The notes beneath the pieces were generated by a model. That model did not search any database. It was not told where the DNA came from and saw only the letters and a program-made list of their open reading frames with translations. From the NCBI RefSeq assembly GCF_028401385.1, contig NZ_JAQOMR010000001.1:2730501-2794500 (forward strand): 64,000 nt of DNA. The letters are read 5' to 3'. Positions within the stretch are counted from its first letter, which is position 1. Each line of letters opens with the position of its first letter. The translations under genes were made by a program, and so were the position numbers. The DNA is from Marinicella algicola. GTDB taxonomy: Bacteria > Pseudomonadota > Gammaproteobacteria > Xanthomonadales > Marinicellaceae. Positions 1 to 9,847 of the stretch are shown piece after piece.

Positions 1-1258
1 GCGACAAGGATGGCGAGCGCGCGATCCAGGCGTTCCGCATCCAGTTCGCCTCTGGCTTTGAGATCGTCGGGCTATCATCCGCGCCGCGCACGCTTCGCGG
101 CAAGCAGGGTGTGGTGATGATCGACGAGGCGGCCTTCGTCGACAGCCTGGAGCAACTCCTCAAGGCGGCTCTCGCCTTCCTGATGTGGGGCGGACAGGTG
201 ATCGTCTGCTCGACCCATGACGGCTTCGAGAACCATTTCAACGAGCAGGTACAGGATATCCTCGCCGGCAAGTCCAGCTATGCCCATCTTCGGATCGATT
301 TCGACGATGCGCTGCGCGACGGGCTTTACGAGCGCATTTGTCTCGTCACCGGCAAAGAATGGTCGCCGGAGGCCGAGGCCGCCTGGCGCGCCTCGATCAT
401 CAAGTTCTATGGCAGCGGCGCGGACGAGGAGCTGTTTTGCATTCCTCGCTGTCATCGGGAGCCTATCTGTCGCGGGCGCTGATCGTCTCGCGGATGAAGG
501 ACGAGATTCCGGTTATTCGCTGGCATCCGCCGGCAGGCTTTGTCGACTGGCCGAAGGATTTGCGCGAGGCGGAGGTCGAGGCCTTTTGCAAAGAGCAGCT
601 CCTGCCGCATCTTGCAAAGCTCGACCGGCATTACCGCTCCTGCCTCGGCCAGGACTTCGGGCGCACGGCGGACCTTTCCGTTATCCACCCGCTGCAGGTA
701 AGGCCGGACCTGACGCTGGCAACCCCGTTCATCCTCGAGCTTCGGGACGTGCCTTACACGTCGCAGTTCCAGATCGTCTGCTTCATCAAGGCGCATCTGC
801 CACGCTTCTTTCATGCGGCGTTTGATGCGACCGGCAATGGTGCTGCGCTTGCCGAGCTGGCGCGGCAGGAGTTCGGCGCGGTCTATGTCTCGGAGATCAA
901 GCTTTCGGAGGTCTGGTACATGGTCAACATGCCGAAGCTGAAGGCCGCCTTCGACGACGGGCTGATCGAGCTTCCGAGGGATGACGACATCCTCAATGAC
1001 TACCGGGCGCTGAAGATGCAGCGCGGCATCGCCAAGGTACCGGTCGATTTTCACAATATGGGCGCCGACGGTTTCGAGCGGCATGGCGATGCGGCTCCGG
1101 CGGGCCCGCTCGCGGTGTTCGCCAGCGAGCAGGATAGCGGCGAGATCGGCGCGGGCACCACGGGGTCGCGGGCGAGCGCACCTGTCATTGACGACTTCGG
1201 CAAGGGCTTCAACCTTGGCAACCGGCTCAACGATCTCTTCAGTTTCATGAGGTTCTGA
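1..1258 (+). CDS. Phage terminase large subunit, Mu gp28-like (5' partial)
   Basis: The large terminase is the ATP-driven motor and nuclease that packages phage DNA into the prohead. The reading frame is already open at the first base, so the N-terminus with Walker A lies outside the window. A Walker B-like VVMIDEAAF is seen at 109-135, followed by a CSTHDG coupling-type motif near 212. The nuclease half contains QDFGRTADLS near 650-680. Around position 444 the frame steps by one missing base (pieces 3-443 and about 446-1258). The joined product matches the Mu gp28 family and is followed two bases later by a gp29-type portal. The frameshift is probably a sequence error. Family call is confident. 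Confidence 0.85.
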
Positions 1259-1259
1259 C

Positions 1260-2738
1260 ATGGCAAAACTCGAACGCGCCGAAATCGCCACCGCCGCAAG
1301 CGATCCGTTTATCCCGTCGTTCCAGGGTGTGCTGCAGCCAATGGACGAGGTACTTGCCGCGCGCGGCGGCGCAAGTGCGCTGAAACTCTATGACGAGATC
1401 AGGCGCGATCCGCATGCCCATGCGGTGCTTTCCAAGCTGAAGCTTGAGGTCGTCTCGCGCGAATGGGCGGTGTTTCCAGCGTCTGAGAAACGCCCGGACA
1501 AGAAGGTCGCCGAGGCGGTCGAACAACAGCTCAAGGCAGTCAACTTTGACCGGCTGACACGCGGACTGCTCGGTGCGATCCTGAAGGGCTTTTCTGTCGC
1601 CGAAATCATCTGGATCAACGACGACGGCGTCTGGAAGGCCGGCGCCGTCAAGGTCAAGAAACAGCGGCGCTTCCGCTTCACCGTTGACGGCGAGCTGCGC
1701 ATGCTGACCCGCGCCAGCACGATGGATGGCGAGGCGGTTCCTGATCGCAAGTTCATTGTCCACCGCCATTCGATCGATGATGACGACGATGATCCTTATG
1801 GCGTCGGGATCGGCTCGGTTCTGTTCTGGCCGGCCTGGTTCAAACGGCAGGTGCTGGCCCATTGGCTGCGCGGCACGGAGAAGCACGCCACGCCGACGAC
1901 ACTTGCGCAATATAGCGGCGGCTTCGACCAGGCCAAACAGGATCAACTGCTCGATGCGCTGCGCCGGATGGCAGGCGACACGGGGCTTGCCGTTCCCGAC
2001 ACGGTGAATGTCAGTCTGCTCGAAGCAAAGAGCGCTGGCGGTGGCGATGTCTATGAGGCCTTGTCGCGTTACCTCGACGAACTGATGAGCGAGGCCGTGC
2101 TCGGCGAGACGCTGTCGACCAATTCCGGCGAACGTGGCGCACGGTCGCTTGGCGAGATCCACAACGAGGTCCGCATCGCGATTGCCAAGGCCGCCGCCGA
2201 TCTCGTCTGCGAAACCGTGCGCGATACGCTGGTGCGATGGTTCGTCGAGGCCAACTGGCCGGGGGCTGCAATCCCAGAGGTTTGGCGCGATTTCTCGGAG
2301 GCCGAAGACCTCAACGACAAGGTCGCGCGTGACAAAACGATCTACGAGATGGGCTATGAGCCCAAGGATGAGGACTATTTCAACGAGACCTATGGCGGCG
2401 CGTGGGTGAAGCGAAAAGCGCCGGAACCAGTTACTGATCCCGAAGGCAAACAGTCGCCAGCGGCCGATGACGAGACCGACTTCGCCGAGCATACGCATCC
2501 GCCAGATACCGCTTCGGAGATCGCCGGTCAGATGGAAGAACTTAGCGATCCGGTCATCGCGGCGATGATCGAAGAAATCCGTAACCAGGTAAACGCGGCC
2601 ACCGACTTCGACGATCTGTCGCTCAGACTCGCGCGGCTTTCGGCCGAGATGGACGCCGACGGGTTTGCGGAGCTGATGGAACAAGGCATGACACTGGCCC
2701 GCCTTGAGGGTCACGGTAGCGTGAGCTCCAATGGCTGA
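1260..2738 (+). CDS. Phage portal protein, DUF935 (Mu gp29-like)
   Basis: This 492-residue protein would form the dodecameric portal ring through which DNA enters and leaves the capsid. Its length and sequence fit the DUF935/Mu gp29 portal family: an N-terminal region with LKLYDEIRRDPHAHAVLSKL, a central FWPAWFKRQVLAHWL helix and the GETLSTNSGERGARSLGEIH segment typical of the family. The C-terminal 100 residues are acidic and low in complexity. The gene is intact, starts directly after the terminase stop and overlaps the next gene by 8 bases, so translational coupling is likely. Confidence 0.88.
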   Translation: MAKLERAEIATAASDPFIPSFQGVLQPMDEVLAARGGASALKLYDEIRRDPHAHAVLSKLKLEVVSREWAVFPASEKRPDKKVAEAVEQQLKAVNFDRLTRGLLGAILKGFSVAEIIWINDDGVWKAGAVKVKKQRRFRFTVDGELRMLTRASTMDGEAVPDRKFIVHRHSIDDDDDDPYGVGIGSVLFWPAWFKRQVLAHWLRGTEKHATPTTLAQYSGGFDQAKQDQLLDALRRMAGDTGLAVPDTVNVSLLEAKSAGGGDVYEALSRYLDELMSEAVLGETLSTNSGERGARSLGEIHNEVRIAIAKAAADLVCETVRDTLVRWFVEANWPGAAIPEVWRDFSEAEDLNDKVARDKTIYEMGYEPKDEDYFNETYGGAWVKRKAPEPVTDPEGKQSPAADDETDFAEHTHPPDTASEIAGQMEELSDPVIAAMIEEIRNQVNAATDFDDLSLRLARLSAEMDADGFAELMEQGMTLARLEGHGSVSSNG

Positions 2739-3967
2739 CCAAATCCCGTTCAACGAAGCGATCAATTTCCTTTCCGGCAAGGTCAATCTGCCGACACGCC
2801 GTCATGATGACCTGAGGCATGCCGCTCATGTGCGGGCCTTTTCCGTCGCCGGCGTGACCCGCGACGACATGCTTGCTGATTTCCGCGCAGCGATCGCGAA
2901 GGCAAGGGCAGCAGGCACTGGGCTCAAGGAGTTCCGTAGGGATTTTGACGCGATCGTCGACCGGACGGGCTGGCGCTATAATTCGCACGGCAAGACCGAG
3001 GAGGAACGGCGCGCCTGGCGCGCCCGGATCATCTACACGACGAACATGCGCACCTCTTATATGGCCGGGCGCTACAAGCAGCTCACCGATCCGGATGTGC
3101 TGAAATACCGGCCTTACTGGAAATACGTTCATTCGGGCGCGCTCCATCCGAGGAAGCTCCATCTCTCCTGGAACGGGCTTGTGCTTGCGGCAACCGATCC
3201 GGCCTGGCGGATCATGTTTCCGCCGAATGGCTGGGGCTGCGGTTGCGACATCGAGGCGCTGTCGAAACGGCAGTTGAAGGCGCTCGGCAAGGATGGTCCC
3301 GACCAGGCGCCGGACCTGAAGCCCTATGAGGATACCGACCGCCGCACCGGCGAACCGGAAACCCGTTATCCGGGGATCGATCGCGGCTGGGCCTATAATG
3401 CCGGCGAGGAATGGCTGAACGGCTTGGTCCCGCCGGAGCTGCATAGGCCGCTCAAACCCTACGGCACGGAGATCAAGTCTACGGCTGACCTTCCTGCCCT
3501 GCCTGAGCCTGTCAAGGCGCGCGCCGCCGATCTGATGGCGACCGGGCTTGCGCCTGAAACCTATGTCGAGGCCTTTTGAAGGCCTTTCAATTCGAGGGTG
3601 ACGGCGGCTACTTCCGCGACAAAGCGGCGGCATCATCACGATCGGCCGAAGGATGTTCGAACAACGCAATGCTGATGGCGAAGTGCTCGGCCTGAAGGCC
3701 GACAAGCGCGGCCGGGGCGCCTACACGCTGCTTCTTGCCGACGCCATCAAGGAACCGGACGAAATCTGGGTGGATTGGGCGGCAGTCAAAAGCGGTATCG
3801 TGCTGCGCCGGGCCTATCTGAAGCGGGTCATCCTGCCGGACGGCCGGTCTCTTCTGGCGCGCTTCGAGTGGACATCGAAAGGCTGGACGGCCGTGACCGG
3901 GTTCGACACGGCCGACGCCTATCTCTCGCAATTCAGGAAGGGCGCGCTGCTCTACAGGCGCAAATAA
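2731..3967 (+). CDS. Mu F-like minor head protein with C-terminal PBECR2-like nuclease domain
   Basis: The first 282 residues are a Mu gpF-like head morphogenesis domain with ARIIYTTNMRTSYMAGRY and the cysteine-containing PPNGWGCGCDIEAL motif. The reading frame then stops at 3579, but adding one base in the TTTT run near 3576 and one near 3624 joins it to a downstream block (3653-3967). That block reads ADAIKEPDEIWVDW...VLRRAYLKRVIL...LLYRRK. This tail resembles the phage Barnase-EndoU-ColicinE5/D-RelE-like nuclease 2 domain often fused to head morphogenesis proteins. The fusion is inferred from the reading frames; the nuclease function is a family expectation and was not tested here. Alternatively the tail is a separate small ORF starting at 3653. 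Confidence 0.75.
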
Positions 3968-3992
3968 AACGCGCCGTTTCGGGCGGCGCGTT
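3968..3992 (+). terminator. Hairpin after the F-like gene
   Basis: A perfect 9-bp inverted repeat, AACGCGCCG and CGGCGCGTT with a 7-base loop, directly follows the stop codon of the head protein. No clear T-run follows, so it may be an RNA-processing or pausing structure rather than a full terminator. Confidence 0.45.
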
Positions 3993-4070
3993 CGGTATCC
4001 GGTCTACGGAGGGCTCCCGAAAGCCTCGACCAGACACCCACAATATAAGGCAGGAGGCCTTGGTTCGCAA

Positions 4071-4574
4071 ATGGCCGCAGCGACACTGACGATCCGCGAT
4101 GAGAGTATCGATACCGGGCTGACGCGCCTTTACCAGGCCGCAGCCACGATCACCCCGGCGTTGAAGAATATCGGCGAACACGAGGCGCGGGTCACGCGCG
4201 GCCGGTTCGTTGACGAGAAAGACCCGGAGGGCAAAGCCTGGAAGCCGCTCAATCCGCTCTACCAAAAGACCAAGAAGGGTTCGGGCATCCTCAAAGGCGA
4301 GAGCGGCGACCTTGCCAGGATCATTTGGCAACTGGTCGATGACGCCTCGGTCGAGGTCGGATCGAACCAGATCTATGCCCGCATCCACAATGAGGGCGGC
4401 GTGATCAAGGCCAAGGACGCGCCAGCGCTGGTGTTCTCGATGGGCGGCAAGACCATCAAGGTGAAATCCGTCACGATCCCCAAGCGTCAGTTTCTCGGTC
4501 TCTCCGAAAAGGACCGCGCCGATATTCTCGATATCATCCAGGACCATTTCGAGCCGTTTGCAAGCGTCGAATAA
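4071..4574 (+). CDS. Phage virion morphogenesis protein (Mu gpG-like)
   Basis: This 167-residue protein belongs to the phage virion morphogenesis family of Mu gpG, which acts in head-tail assembly. Supporting motifs are the WKPLNPLYQKTKKG region, YARIHNEGG and the C-terminal IPKRQFLGLSEKDR typical of the family. It lies between the F-like head gene and the protease, the same order as in Mu. The ORF is intact. The 235 bases that follow (4575-4809) hold no convincing gene; a small GAGCCC/GGGCTC hairpin lies near 4736-4753. Confidence 0.85.
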   Translation: MAAATLTIRDESIDTGLTRLYQAAATITPALKNIGEHEARVTRGRFVDEKDPEGKAWKPLNPLYQKTKKGSGILKGESGDLARIIWQLVDDASVEVGSNQIYARIHNEGGVIKAKDAPALVFSMGGKTIKVKSVTIPKRQFLGLSEKDRADILDIIQDHFEPFASVE

Positions 4575-4809
4575 AAACCCTCATATTTGCCTCAGGACGC
4601 GCGAGGCATCCCTGCCCGCTTCGTCATCCGTAAATTTTGGCCGCGCGCGCCCAGCGGCTTTGAAAGGGCTTCGAATTTGATCCGGCAGATGATTGTCAGG
4701 GGCGGTTTGCCGGTTTAAGACTGGAAACGGCCCGTGAGCCCAAATACGGGCTCTCTCGCAAGGCGCTTGTGAATGTTTCGGCTGACTGCCCGCTGGCATT
4801 GTCGGCGCC

Positions 4810-5914
4810 ATGAAAACATTCGAAATCTTCCGCACCGGCACCCATACCACATCGAAGGGCGAAACGCTCTCCTTCGGTGACGCCGATCTTGGCGCGATTG
4901 CATCCGGCTACGATCCGGATGGCCATCTCGCCCCGATCGTTGTCGGCCATCCGAAACAGGATGCACCGGCCTATGGCTGGATCAAAAGCCTGAAGGTCGA
5001 GGCCGGCCGGCTGGTGGCCGAACCCGATCAGCTCAATCCCGATTTCGCCGAGCTTGTGCGCTCCGGAGCGTTCAAGAAGGTCTCGGCGGCGTTCTATGCG
5101 CCGGCAAGTGCCGGCAATCCGACGCCCGGCCGCTATCACCTGCGTCATGTCGGTTTCCTCGGCGCCCAGCCGCCGGCCGTCAAAGGTCTAAAGCCAGTCG
5201 AGTTCGACGATGGCGACGCGGTGGTGTTCGAATTCTCCGACAGCGATCTCGTGTTCCGCAATGCCTGGGCGCTTGAAAGCCTTTCCAAGCTGTTTCGCGG
5301 CCTGCGCGACTATTTCATTGAAACCACGGACGCCGAGACGGCCGAGAAGTTTTGCCCGACTGGGAGATCGACGATCTGGCACGGGCAGCCGCCGACATGC
5401 GCGCCGAGGGCCGAGCGCTGGAGACGCGGCCCACCTTTTCCGAGACCACAACCGAGGACAACACCATGGATGAGAATGCCGAGAAGCGGCAGGCAGCACT
5501 TGATGCGCGCGAAGCCGAGCTGAAGAACCGCGAGACCACGTTTGCGGAAACCGAGCGCAAACGGCGCGCCGATGACGACGCCGCCTTTGTCAGCGAAATC
5601 GTCAAGGATGGGCGTCTGCCCGTCGGATTGAAGGGGCGGCCACGGCGCTGTTTTCGGAGCTTGGCGACGACGACCTCACCTTTTCCGAAGGTGATGAAAA
5701 GGTCGAGACGTCGCCGCGTGCGGCCTTCCGCGACCTGCTTTCCAAGCTGCCGAAACCGCTGATGACCGGCGAGCATGCGACCGGCGACGGTCCCGACTTT
5801 TCCGACCCGGTCTATGTCGCCAGCGCCATCGAAACCGAAATCGCCAAGGCGGCTGAAAAGGGTGAAGTCCTTTCGCCAGCCGCCGCCGCCATGCGTCTGA
5901 CGGCGCGCAACTGA
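4810..5914 (+). CDS. Phage head maturation protease/scaffold (Mu gpI-like)
   Basis: The N-terminal 180 residues (MKTFEIFRTGTHT, VVGHPKQDAPAYGWI, GAFKKVSAAFY) match the Mu gpI protease family, which cleaves capsid and scaffold during head maturation. The C-terminal half is charged and predicted helical (EKRQAALDAREAEL), as expected of the scaffold part that Mu expresses as Z. Two frameshifts interrupt it, in a TTTT run near 5350 and a GGGG run near 5630; restoring one base at each gives one continuous protein ending at 5914. A start at 5466 (MDENAEKRQ) could give a separate scaffold product, as known in Mu, but this is inference. Confidence 0.82.
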
Positions 5915-5924
5915 GGATTTTTCA

Positions 5925-6308
5925 ATGACTGCTCGTATCGTCAAGACCTTCGTCGCAGCCGGCGCCATCGCCCACCGCCATCTCGTGACCTTCACCGCCA
6001 ATGATGGCGAGGTGGCGCTTGCCACGGACCCAACCGATCCGATCGCCGGCGTCGTCGACTTTCCTTCCGGCGCTGAAGCCGGCCAACGCATCGACGTCGT
6101 GCTGTTCGGCCCGGCCGAAGTTGTCTGCGGCGGCGATATCAATCCCGGCGATCCGATCACGGCCGATGCCAATGGCGCAGCCGTTGCCGCAGCACCGGCC
6201 GAAGGCGCGAATGCCGTAACGGCCGGCTATCTCCTCACCGGCGCGGAAAGCGGCGATTTCGCCCGCGCCATCGTCCAACGCGGCACGCTGACTGGCGTCG
6301 CGGCCTAA
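5925..6308 (+). CDS. Phage head decoration protein (DUF2190-like)
   Basis: A 127-residue protein rich in Ala, Gly and Val, with GDPITADANGAAVAAAP and AGYLLTGAESGDFARAIV. It resembles DUF2190/capsid-stabilising decoration proteins that bind the outside of the expanded head. Placement between the gpI protease and the capsid gene supports this. The gene is intact and starts 10 bases after the protease stop. Confidence 0.7.
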   Translation: MTARIVKTFVAAGAIAHRHLVTFTANDGEVALATDPTDPIAGVVDFPSGAEAGQRIDVVLFGPAEVVCGGDINPGDPITADANGAAVAAAPAEGANAVTAGYLLTGAESGDFARAIVQRGTLTGVAA

Positions 6309-6332
6309 TCCAAACACCATCAGGAGCAATCA

Positions 6333-7264
6333 ATGTCCGGTCAGCCCTTTCCCGTCGATCCCGTCCTTGTCGGTATCGTCCAGGCCTACAAGAACGGCAC
6401 GCTCATCGCCGATCAGGTTCTTCCGCGCCTTAACCCGTTGCTGCCACGCGAGCAGTTCAAGTGGTGGTTCTTCGACTTCGGTCAGTTCATCACGCTGCAC
6501 GACACCAAGGTCGGCCGCAAATCCTCGCCCAACGAAGTCGAGTTCGAGGCGAAGGAAAAAGAAGATCGCACCGAGGACTACGGCCTCGATGACGTCGTGC
6601 CGATCGCCGACAGCGCCAACGCGCCGGCGGGCTACGATCCGAGGGCCTTTGCCGCCCAGCGCCTGATCGATCTGGTGCTGCTCGACCGCGAGGTCCGCGT
6701 CGCCAACAGGGTTTTCGATCCCGCGCTTTATGGCGACGACAACAAGGAGGCTCTTGCCGGAACCGACAAATGGTCAAGCCCGGACTCAAAGCCGATCATC
6801 GCCTTTGCCGAAGCGGCCGACAGCATGGTCATGCGACCGAACAACGCTGTGATGGGGCGCGGCGCATGGACGGCGCTTCGCACCAATCAGAGCGTACTGC
6901 GCGCGCTCACCCCTCGGGTGCGGCCGATGGCTACGCCAACAAGCGTGCGGTCGCCGATCTGCTCGAACTCAATGACATCATCATTGGCGAAGGTTGGGTC
7001 AATATCGCCAAGCCTGGTCAGCAGGTTCAGCGCCAGCGTTGCTGGGGCAATCACTGCACCCTGTTGCATAAGGCGCCGCTCGCCGACAGCGTTTCCGCAA
7101 CGCCGACCTTCGGCTGGACAGCGCAGTTCGGAACGCGTGTTTCCGGCTCGATCCCCGAGCCGAAGATCGGCCTTCGCGGCTCCGACCGGGTGCGTTCCGG
7201 CGAGAGCGTCAGGGAAGTCATTTCCGCTCCGGACCTTGGCTACTTCTTCGAAAACGTCGTCTGA
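6333..7264 (+). CDS. Phage major capsid protein
   Basis: This is the likely shell protein, about 310 residues. It begins MSGQPFPVDPVLVGIVQAYKN and contains VLPRLNPLLPREQFKWW and the KVGRKSSPNEVEF loop seen in capsid proteins of Mu-like prophages with this gene order. One frameshift near 6907 splits it; restoring a base joins TALRTNQSVLRA to DGYANKRAVADLLELND and on to the stop at 7264. A strong AGGAG lies upstream of the ATG. Position after protease and decoration protein supports the assignment. Confidence 0.82.
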
Positions 7265-7330
7265 GGCCAAACCAGGCGTGCCCGGTGAACTTCGCCGGGC
7301 GTCACCAATCCAAAACACCAGGAGGCCATC

Positions 7331-7843
7331 ATGGCAGGACGGAAAAAGGCGACGAAGCCGGAGACCGAGGAAAACACCAAGGCGGACACCAAGGCCGAGG
7401 ACACGCAGAGCCCAGATGCGAGCGATGGTTCCAGCTCCGATGAGAAAAGCCTGCACACGGAGGCAGAAAAGTCTTCAGTCGCTCCCGACGATCAGGAGGA
7501 ACCGGTGACCGGCACAGAAACCGACGCAAGCGCCGATATATCTGCTGGCAACGCGTCAGACGATGCAGATGCAGCCGAAGCCTCCGAAAGCCAGCAGGGG
7601 TCGAGCAGCGACAGCAGCGGAAGCCAGGATATTTCGAACCAGGCCGCCGTCAACGAGCCTCCTGCGGTTTCGACGAGCGCCAATTTTCGCCGCTTTGTCG
7701 TCTTCAAGCCTGTCCGTTTCAACGGCAATCGTATTCCGCGCGGCGGCCGGGTGATTGTCACCCGTGCCGGCCACGACGAACTTGCCGGCATGGGCGCGAT
7801 CTCGTCCGTCTGGGAACACGGCGAACCGGTCGAGGCCGAGTGA
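7331..7843 (+). CDS. Hypothetical phage protein with low-complexity acidic N-terminus
   Basis: The first 115 residues are a disordered stretch dominated by Lys, Glu, Asp, Ser and Ala. The last 50 residues are a compact segment (FRRFVVFKPVRFNGNRIPRG) that may be the folded part. It sits between the capsid and the gp36-like gene, where Mu-like phages carry small head or head-tail joining proteins. I do not recognise a specific family. The start is supported by CAGGAGG at 7319. Confidence 0.65.
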   Translation: MAGRKKATKPETEENTKADTKAEDTQSPDASDGSSSDEKSLHTEAEKSSVAPDDQEEPVTGTETDASADISAGNASDDADAAEASESQQGSSSDSSGSQDISNQAAVNEPPAVSTSANFRRFVVFKPVRFNGNRIPRGGRVIVTRAGHDELAGMGAISSVWEHGEPVEAE

Positions 7844-7845
7844 CC

Positions 7846-8271
7846 ATGGACTATGCGAGCCTCGACGACCTGATCGAACGCGCCGGCCAGGACGAAATCC
7901 TGATGGTCGCCGATCGCGACGGTGATGGCGTTGCCGATCCGGATGTGGTCGCCAAGGCACTCGGCGACGCGACGAGCGCAATCAACGGCTATCTCGCTGT
8001 TCGCTACCGTTTGCCGCTGCAGGTCATCCCGTCGCAGGTCAATGGCTGGGCGGTCTCGATCGCCCGCTATTACCTTCACCGCGATGGCGCGCCCGATCAC
8101 GTCGTGCGTGACTGGAAGGCGGCGCTCTCCGATCTCGAAAAGGTCTCGTCTGGCCGGATCAGACTGCCGCTTCCAGACGGTGACGATCCGTCGTCATCGA
8201 CGTCCGGCGATTTCGGTTTCACCGGGCCGGAGCCGGCTTTCTCAAAGGACAAGCTGGGAGGCTGGCTGTGA
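7846..8271 (+). CDS. DUF1320 head-tail protein (Mu gp36-like)
   Basis: This 141-residue protein begins MDYASLDDLIERAGQDEIL and contains DVVAKALGDATSAINGYLAVRYRLPL, the hallmark of DUF1320 (Mu gp36), a presumed head-completion or connector protein. ATG at 7846 is preferred; a GTG at 7840 overlapping the previous stop is also possible. It overlaps the next gene by 4 bases. Confidence 0.83.
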   Translation: MDYASLDDLIERAGQDEILMVADRDGDGVADPDVVAKALGDATSAINGYLAVRYRLPLQVIPSQVNGWAVSIARYYLHRDGAPDHVVRDWKAALSDLEKVSSGRIRLPLPDGDDPSSSTSGDFGFTGPEPAFSKDKLGGWL

Positions 8272-8693
8272 TTTCGGAGATCGTCACCCGCCTGAAATCT
8301 GCTGCCCCCGATCTCGCCGACGTGCTGCCGGCAGAAGATATCGAGCGTCTGACAAAGGCGACCGCGCCCAAGAGCGGCACGGCCTTTGTCCTGCCCTATC
8401 GCGAGTTGGCAGAACCGAACCAGCGCGCGACCGGCGGGCATCTGCAGATAGTCGCAGTCCAGCTGCTCGTCGCCTTCGTCATCCGCCAGTACGACGCGCG
8501 CGGTGGCAAGCGGGTGCTTGCGTTCGACGACTTCAGGTCCGCGATCGAGCAGGCGCTTGCAGGCTGGACGCCGCCCTCGGCCGAGGAGCCTCTGGAACTG
8601 GTCGGCGGACAGGCAACCCCGCTTGGCAATGGCGCCAGCATTTATGTCCAGACCTGGCAGACCAGCCGTTTTCTTGAAGGGAGCGACCAATGA
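8268..8693 (+). CDS. Mu gp37-like tail terminator/joining protein
   Basis: A 141-residue protein starting with GTG inside a GTGA overlap with the previous gene. The sequence (FVLPYRELAEPNQRATGGHLQIV, AFVIRQYDARG) resembles the DUF1834/gp37 group that lies after gp36 in Mu-like phages and probably completes the tail end near the head. The gene is intact and overlaps the next by 4 bases. Confidence 0.72.
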   Translation: MISEIVTRLKSAAPDLADVLPAEDIERLTKATAPKSGTAFVLPYRELAEPNQRATGGHLQIVAVQLLVAFVIRQYDARGGKRVLAFDDFRSAIEQALAGWTPPSAEEPLELVGGQATPLGNGASIYVQTWQTSRFLEGSDQ

Positions 8694-8856
8694 AACGACC
8701 GATCAAAGGCGGATGCTACGTCCGCGATGCGAAGACAGGAAACCTCAAACCCGCGCCCAATCCCAAAGCGCCGGCAAGCGAAGAGGAAAAGACCGAAACC
8801 AAAGCTGACACCGGGAGCAAGGCTCCGGCCGAGGCGACCGCGAAAAAGGAGCCTGA
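8690..8856 (+). CDS. Small phage protein before the tail tube gene
   Basis: An ATGA overlap starts a short Lys/Ala/Glu-rich protein, MKRPIKGGCYVRDAKTGNLKP. Small proteins beginning MKRPIKGG occur before the tail tube or sheath gene of Mu-like prophages. As printed the frame runs past the tail tube start. Restoring one base in the AAAAA run near 8845 gives a stop at 8854-8856, three bases before the next ATG, which is the natural arrangement. The function is unknown. Confidence 0.55.
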
Positions 8857-8858
8857 CC

Positions 8859-9788
8859 ATGGCTGTTCGCCGCTACAAGAAAATGGCCGCGCTGGCCAAG
8901 ATCGAAGACACCTACGCGGTCGATGCCGAGCCGACCGCCGCAGAAGCTTTGATCATGACCAATGTGACCTTCACGCCGATTGAAGGCGACGAGGTCAGCC
9001 GCGACCTGATGCTGCCCTATCTGGGCAACCAGGGCATGATCATCACCGGTCAGTATGCGACGCTTTCGGGTGAAATCGAAATTGCCGGATCCGGCACGGC
9101 CGGAACCGCCCCGAAATATGACAGCGTGCTGCGCGCCTGCGGCCTTGCACAGACTGTGACCGTCGACACCTCCGTCGAATACGAGATCGTCGAGGACGGC
9201 GAGGAAGCGGCTTCGATCTACTTCATCTCCGACAAGGTTCAGCACGTGCTCCTCGGCGCGCGCGGCAATGTTTCGCTCAATTTCACGCCCAAGCAGATCC
9301 CGCGTTTCACCTTCACGATGACCGGCCTGCTCGGTGTGATCGAGGACATCGTCGCGATGCCGGCCGTCACACTTGCCGGCTGGGAAAAGCCGTTGCCTGT
9401 CTCCAAGGCCAACACCACGATGTCGCTACATGGCTGGAGTTCGGTTGCCGAAAGCCTTGCGCTCGATCTCGGCAACACGGTGACGCCGCGCTTCCTGATC
9501 GGCGATGAGTTGATCGCCATCACCGATCGCGTTGGCACCGGCACGGCGGTGGTCGAGGCCAAGAGCCTTGCCGAGATCAACTGGTTTGCCGCCGCGCAGG
9601 ATCGCACACGCGGCGCGTTGTCGCTTGTCCATGGCAAGACTGCCGGCAAGATCGTGGAAGTTTCGGCGCCGGCCGTCGAGATCGGCAAGCCGAGCCAAGG
9701 CCAGACCAACAACATCGTCAACTATTCGCTGCCGCTCGGCCTTTGCCCGGTCGCGGGTCTCGACGAGTTGAAGATCACCGTCCGTTAG
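8859..9788 (+). CDS. Phage tail tube protein
   Basis: A 309-residue intact protein starting MAVRRYKKMAALAKIEDTYA. It contains beta-rich segments such as ITGQYATLSGEIEIAGSGTAGTAPKYDSVL and PRFTFTMTGLLG, a pattern typical of tail tube subunits of Mu-like siphophage-type prophages. No sheath gene is seen before the chaperone genes, so the tail may be non-contractile, unlike Mu itself. This inference depends on the rest of the module, where no sheath or baseplate wedge genes appear. Confidence 0.75.
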   Translation: MAVRRYKKMAALAKIEDTYAVDAEPTAAEALIMTNVTFTPIEGDEVSRDLMLPYLGNQGMIITGQYATLSGEIEIAGSGTAGTAPKYDSVLRACGLAQTVTVDTSVEYEIVEDGEEAASIYFISDKVQHVLLGARGNVSLNFTPKQIPRFTFTMTGLLGVIEDIVAMPAVTLAGWEKPLPVSKANTTMSLHGWSSVAESLALDLGNTVTPRFLIGDELIAITDRVGTGTAVVEAKSLAEINWFAAAQDRTRGALSLVHGKTAGKIVEVSAPAVEIGKPSQGQTNNIVNYSLPLGLCPVAGLDELKITVR

Positions 9789-9847
9789 GCGTGTTCAAGC
9801 GCCTTTCAAAACCCGTTTGAAGTCCTTTCGAAGACAGGAAAGCACCG

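Noticed and set aside
1245..2786. 513-residue minus-strand open frame over the portal gene
   Set aside because: It is the antisense shadow of an intact, well-recognised portal gene.
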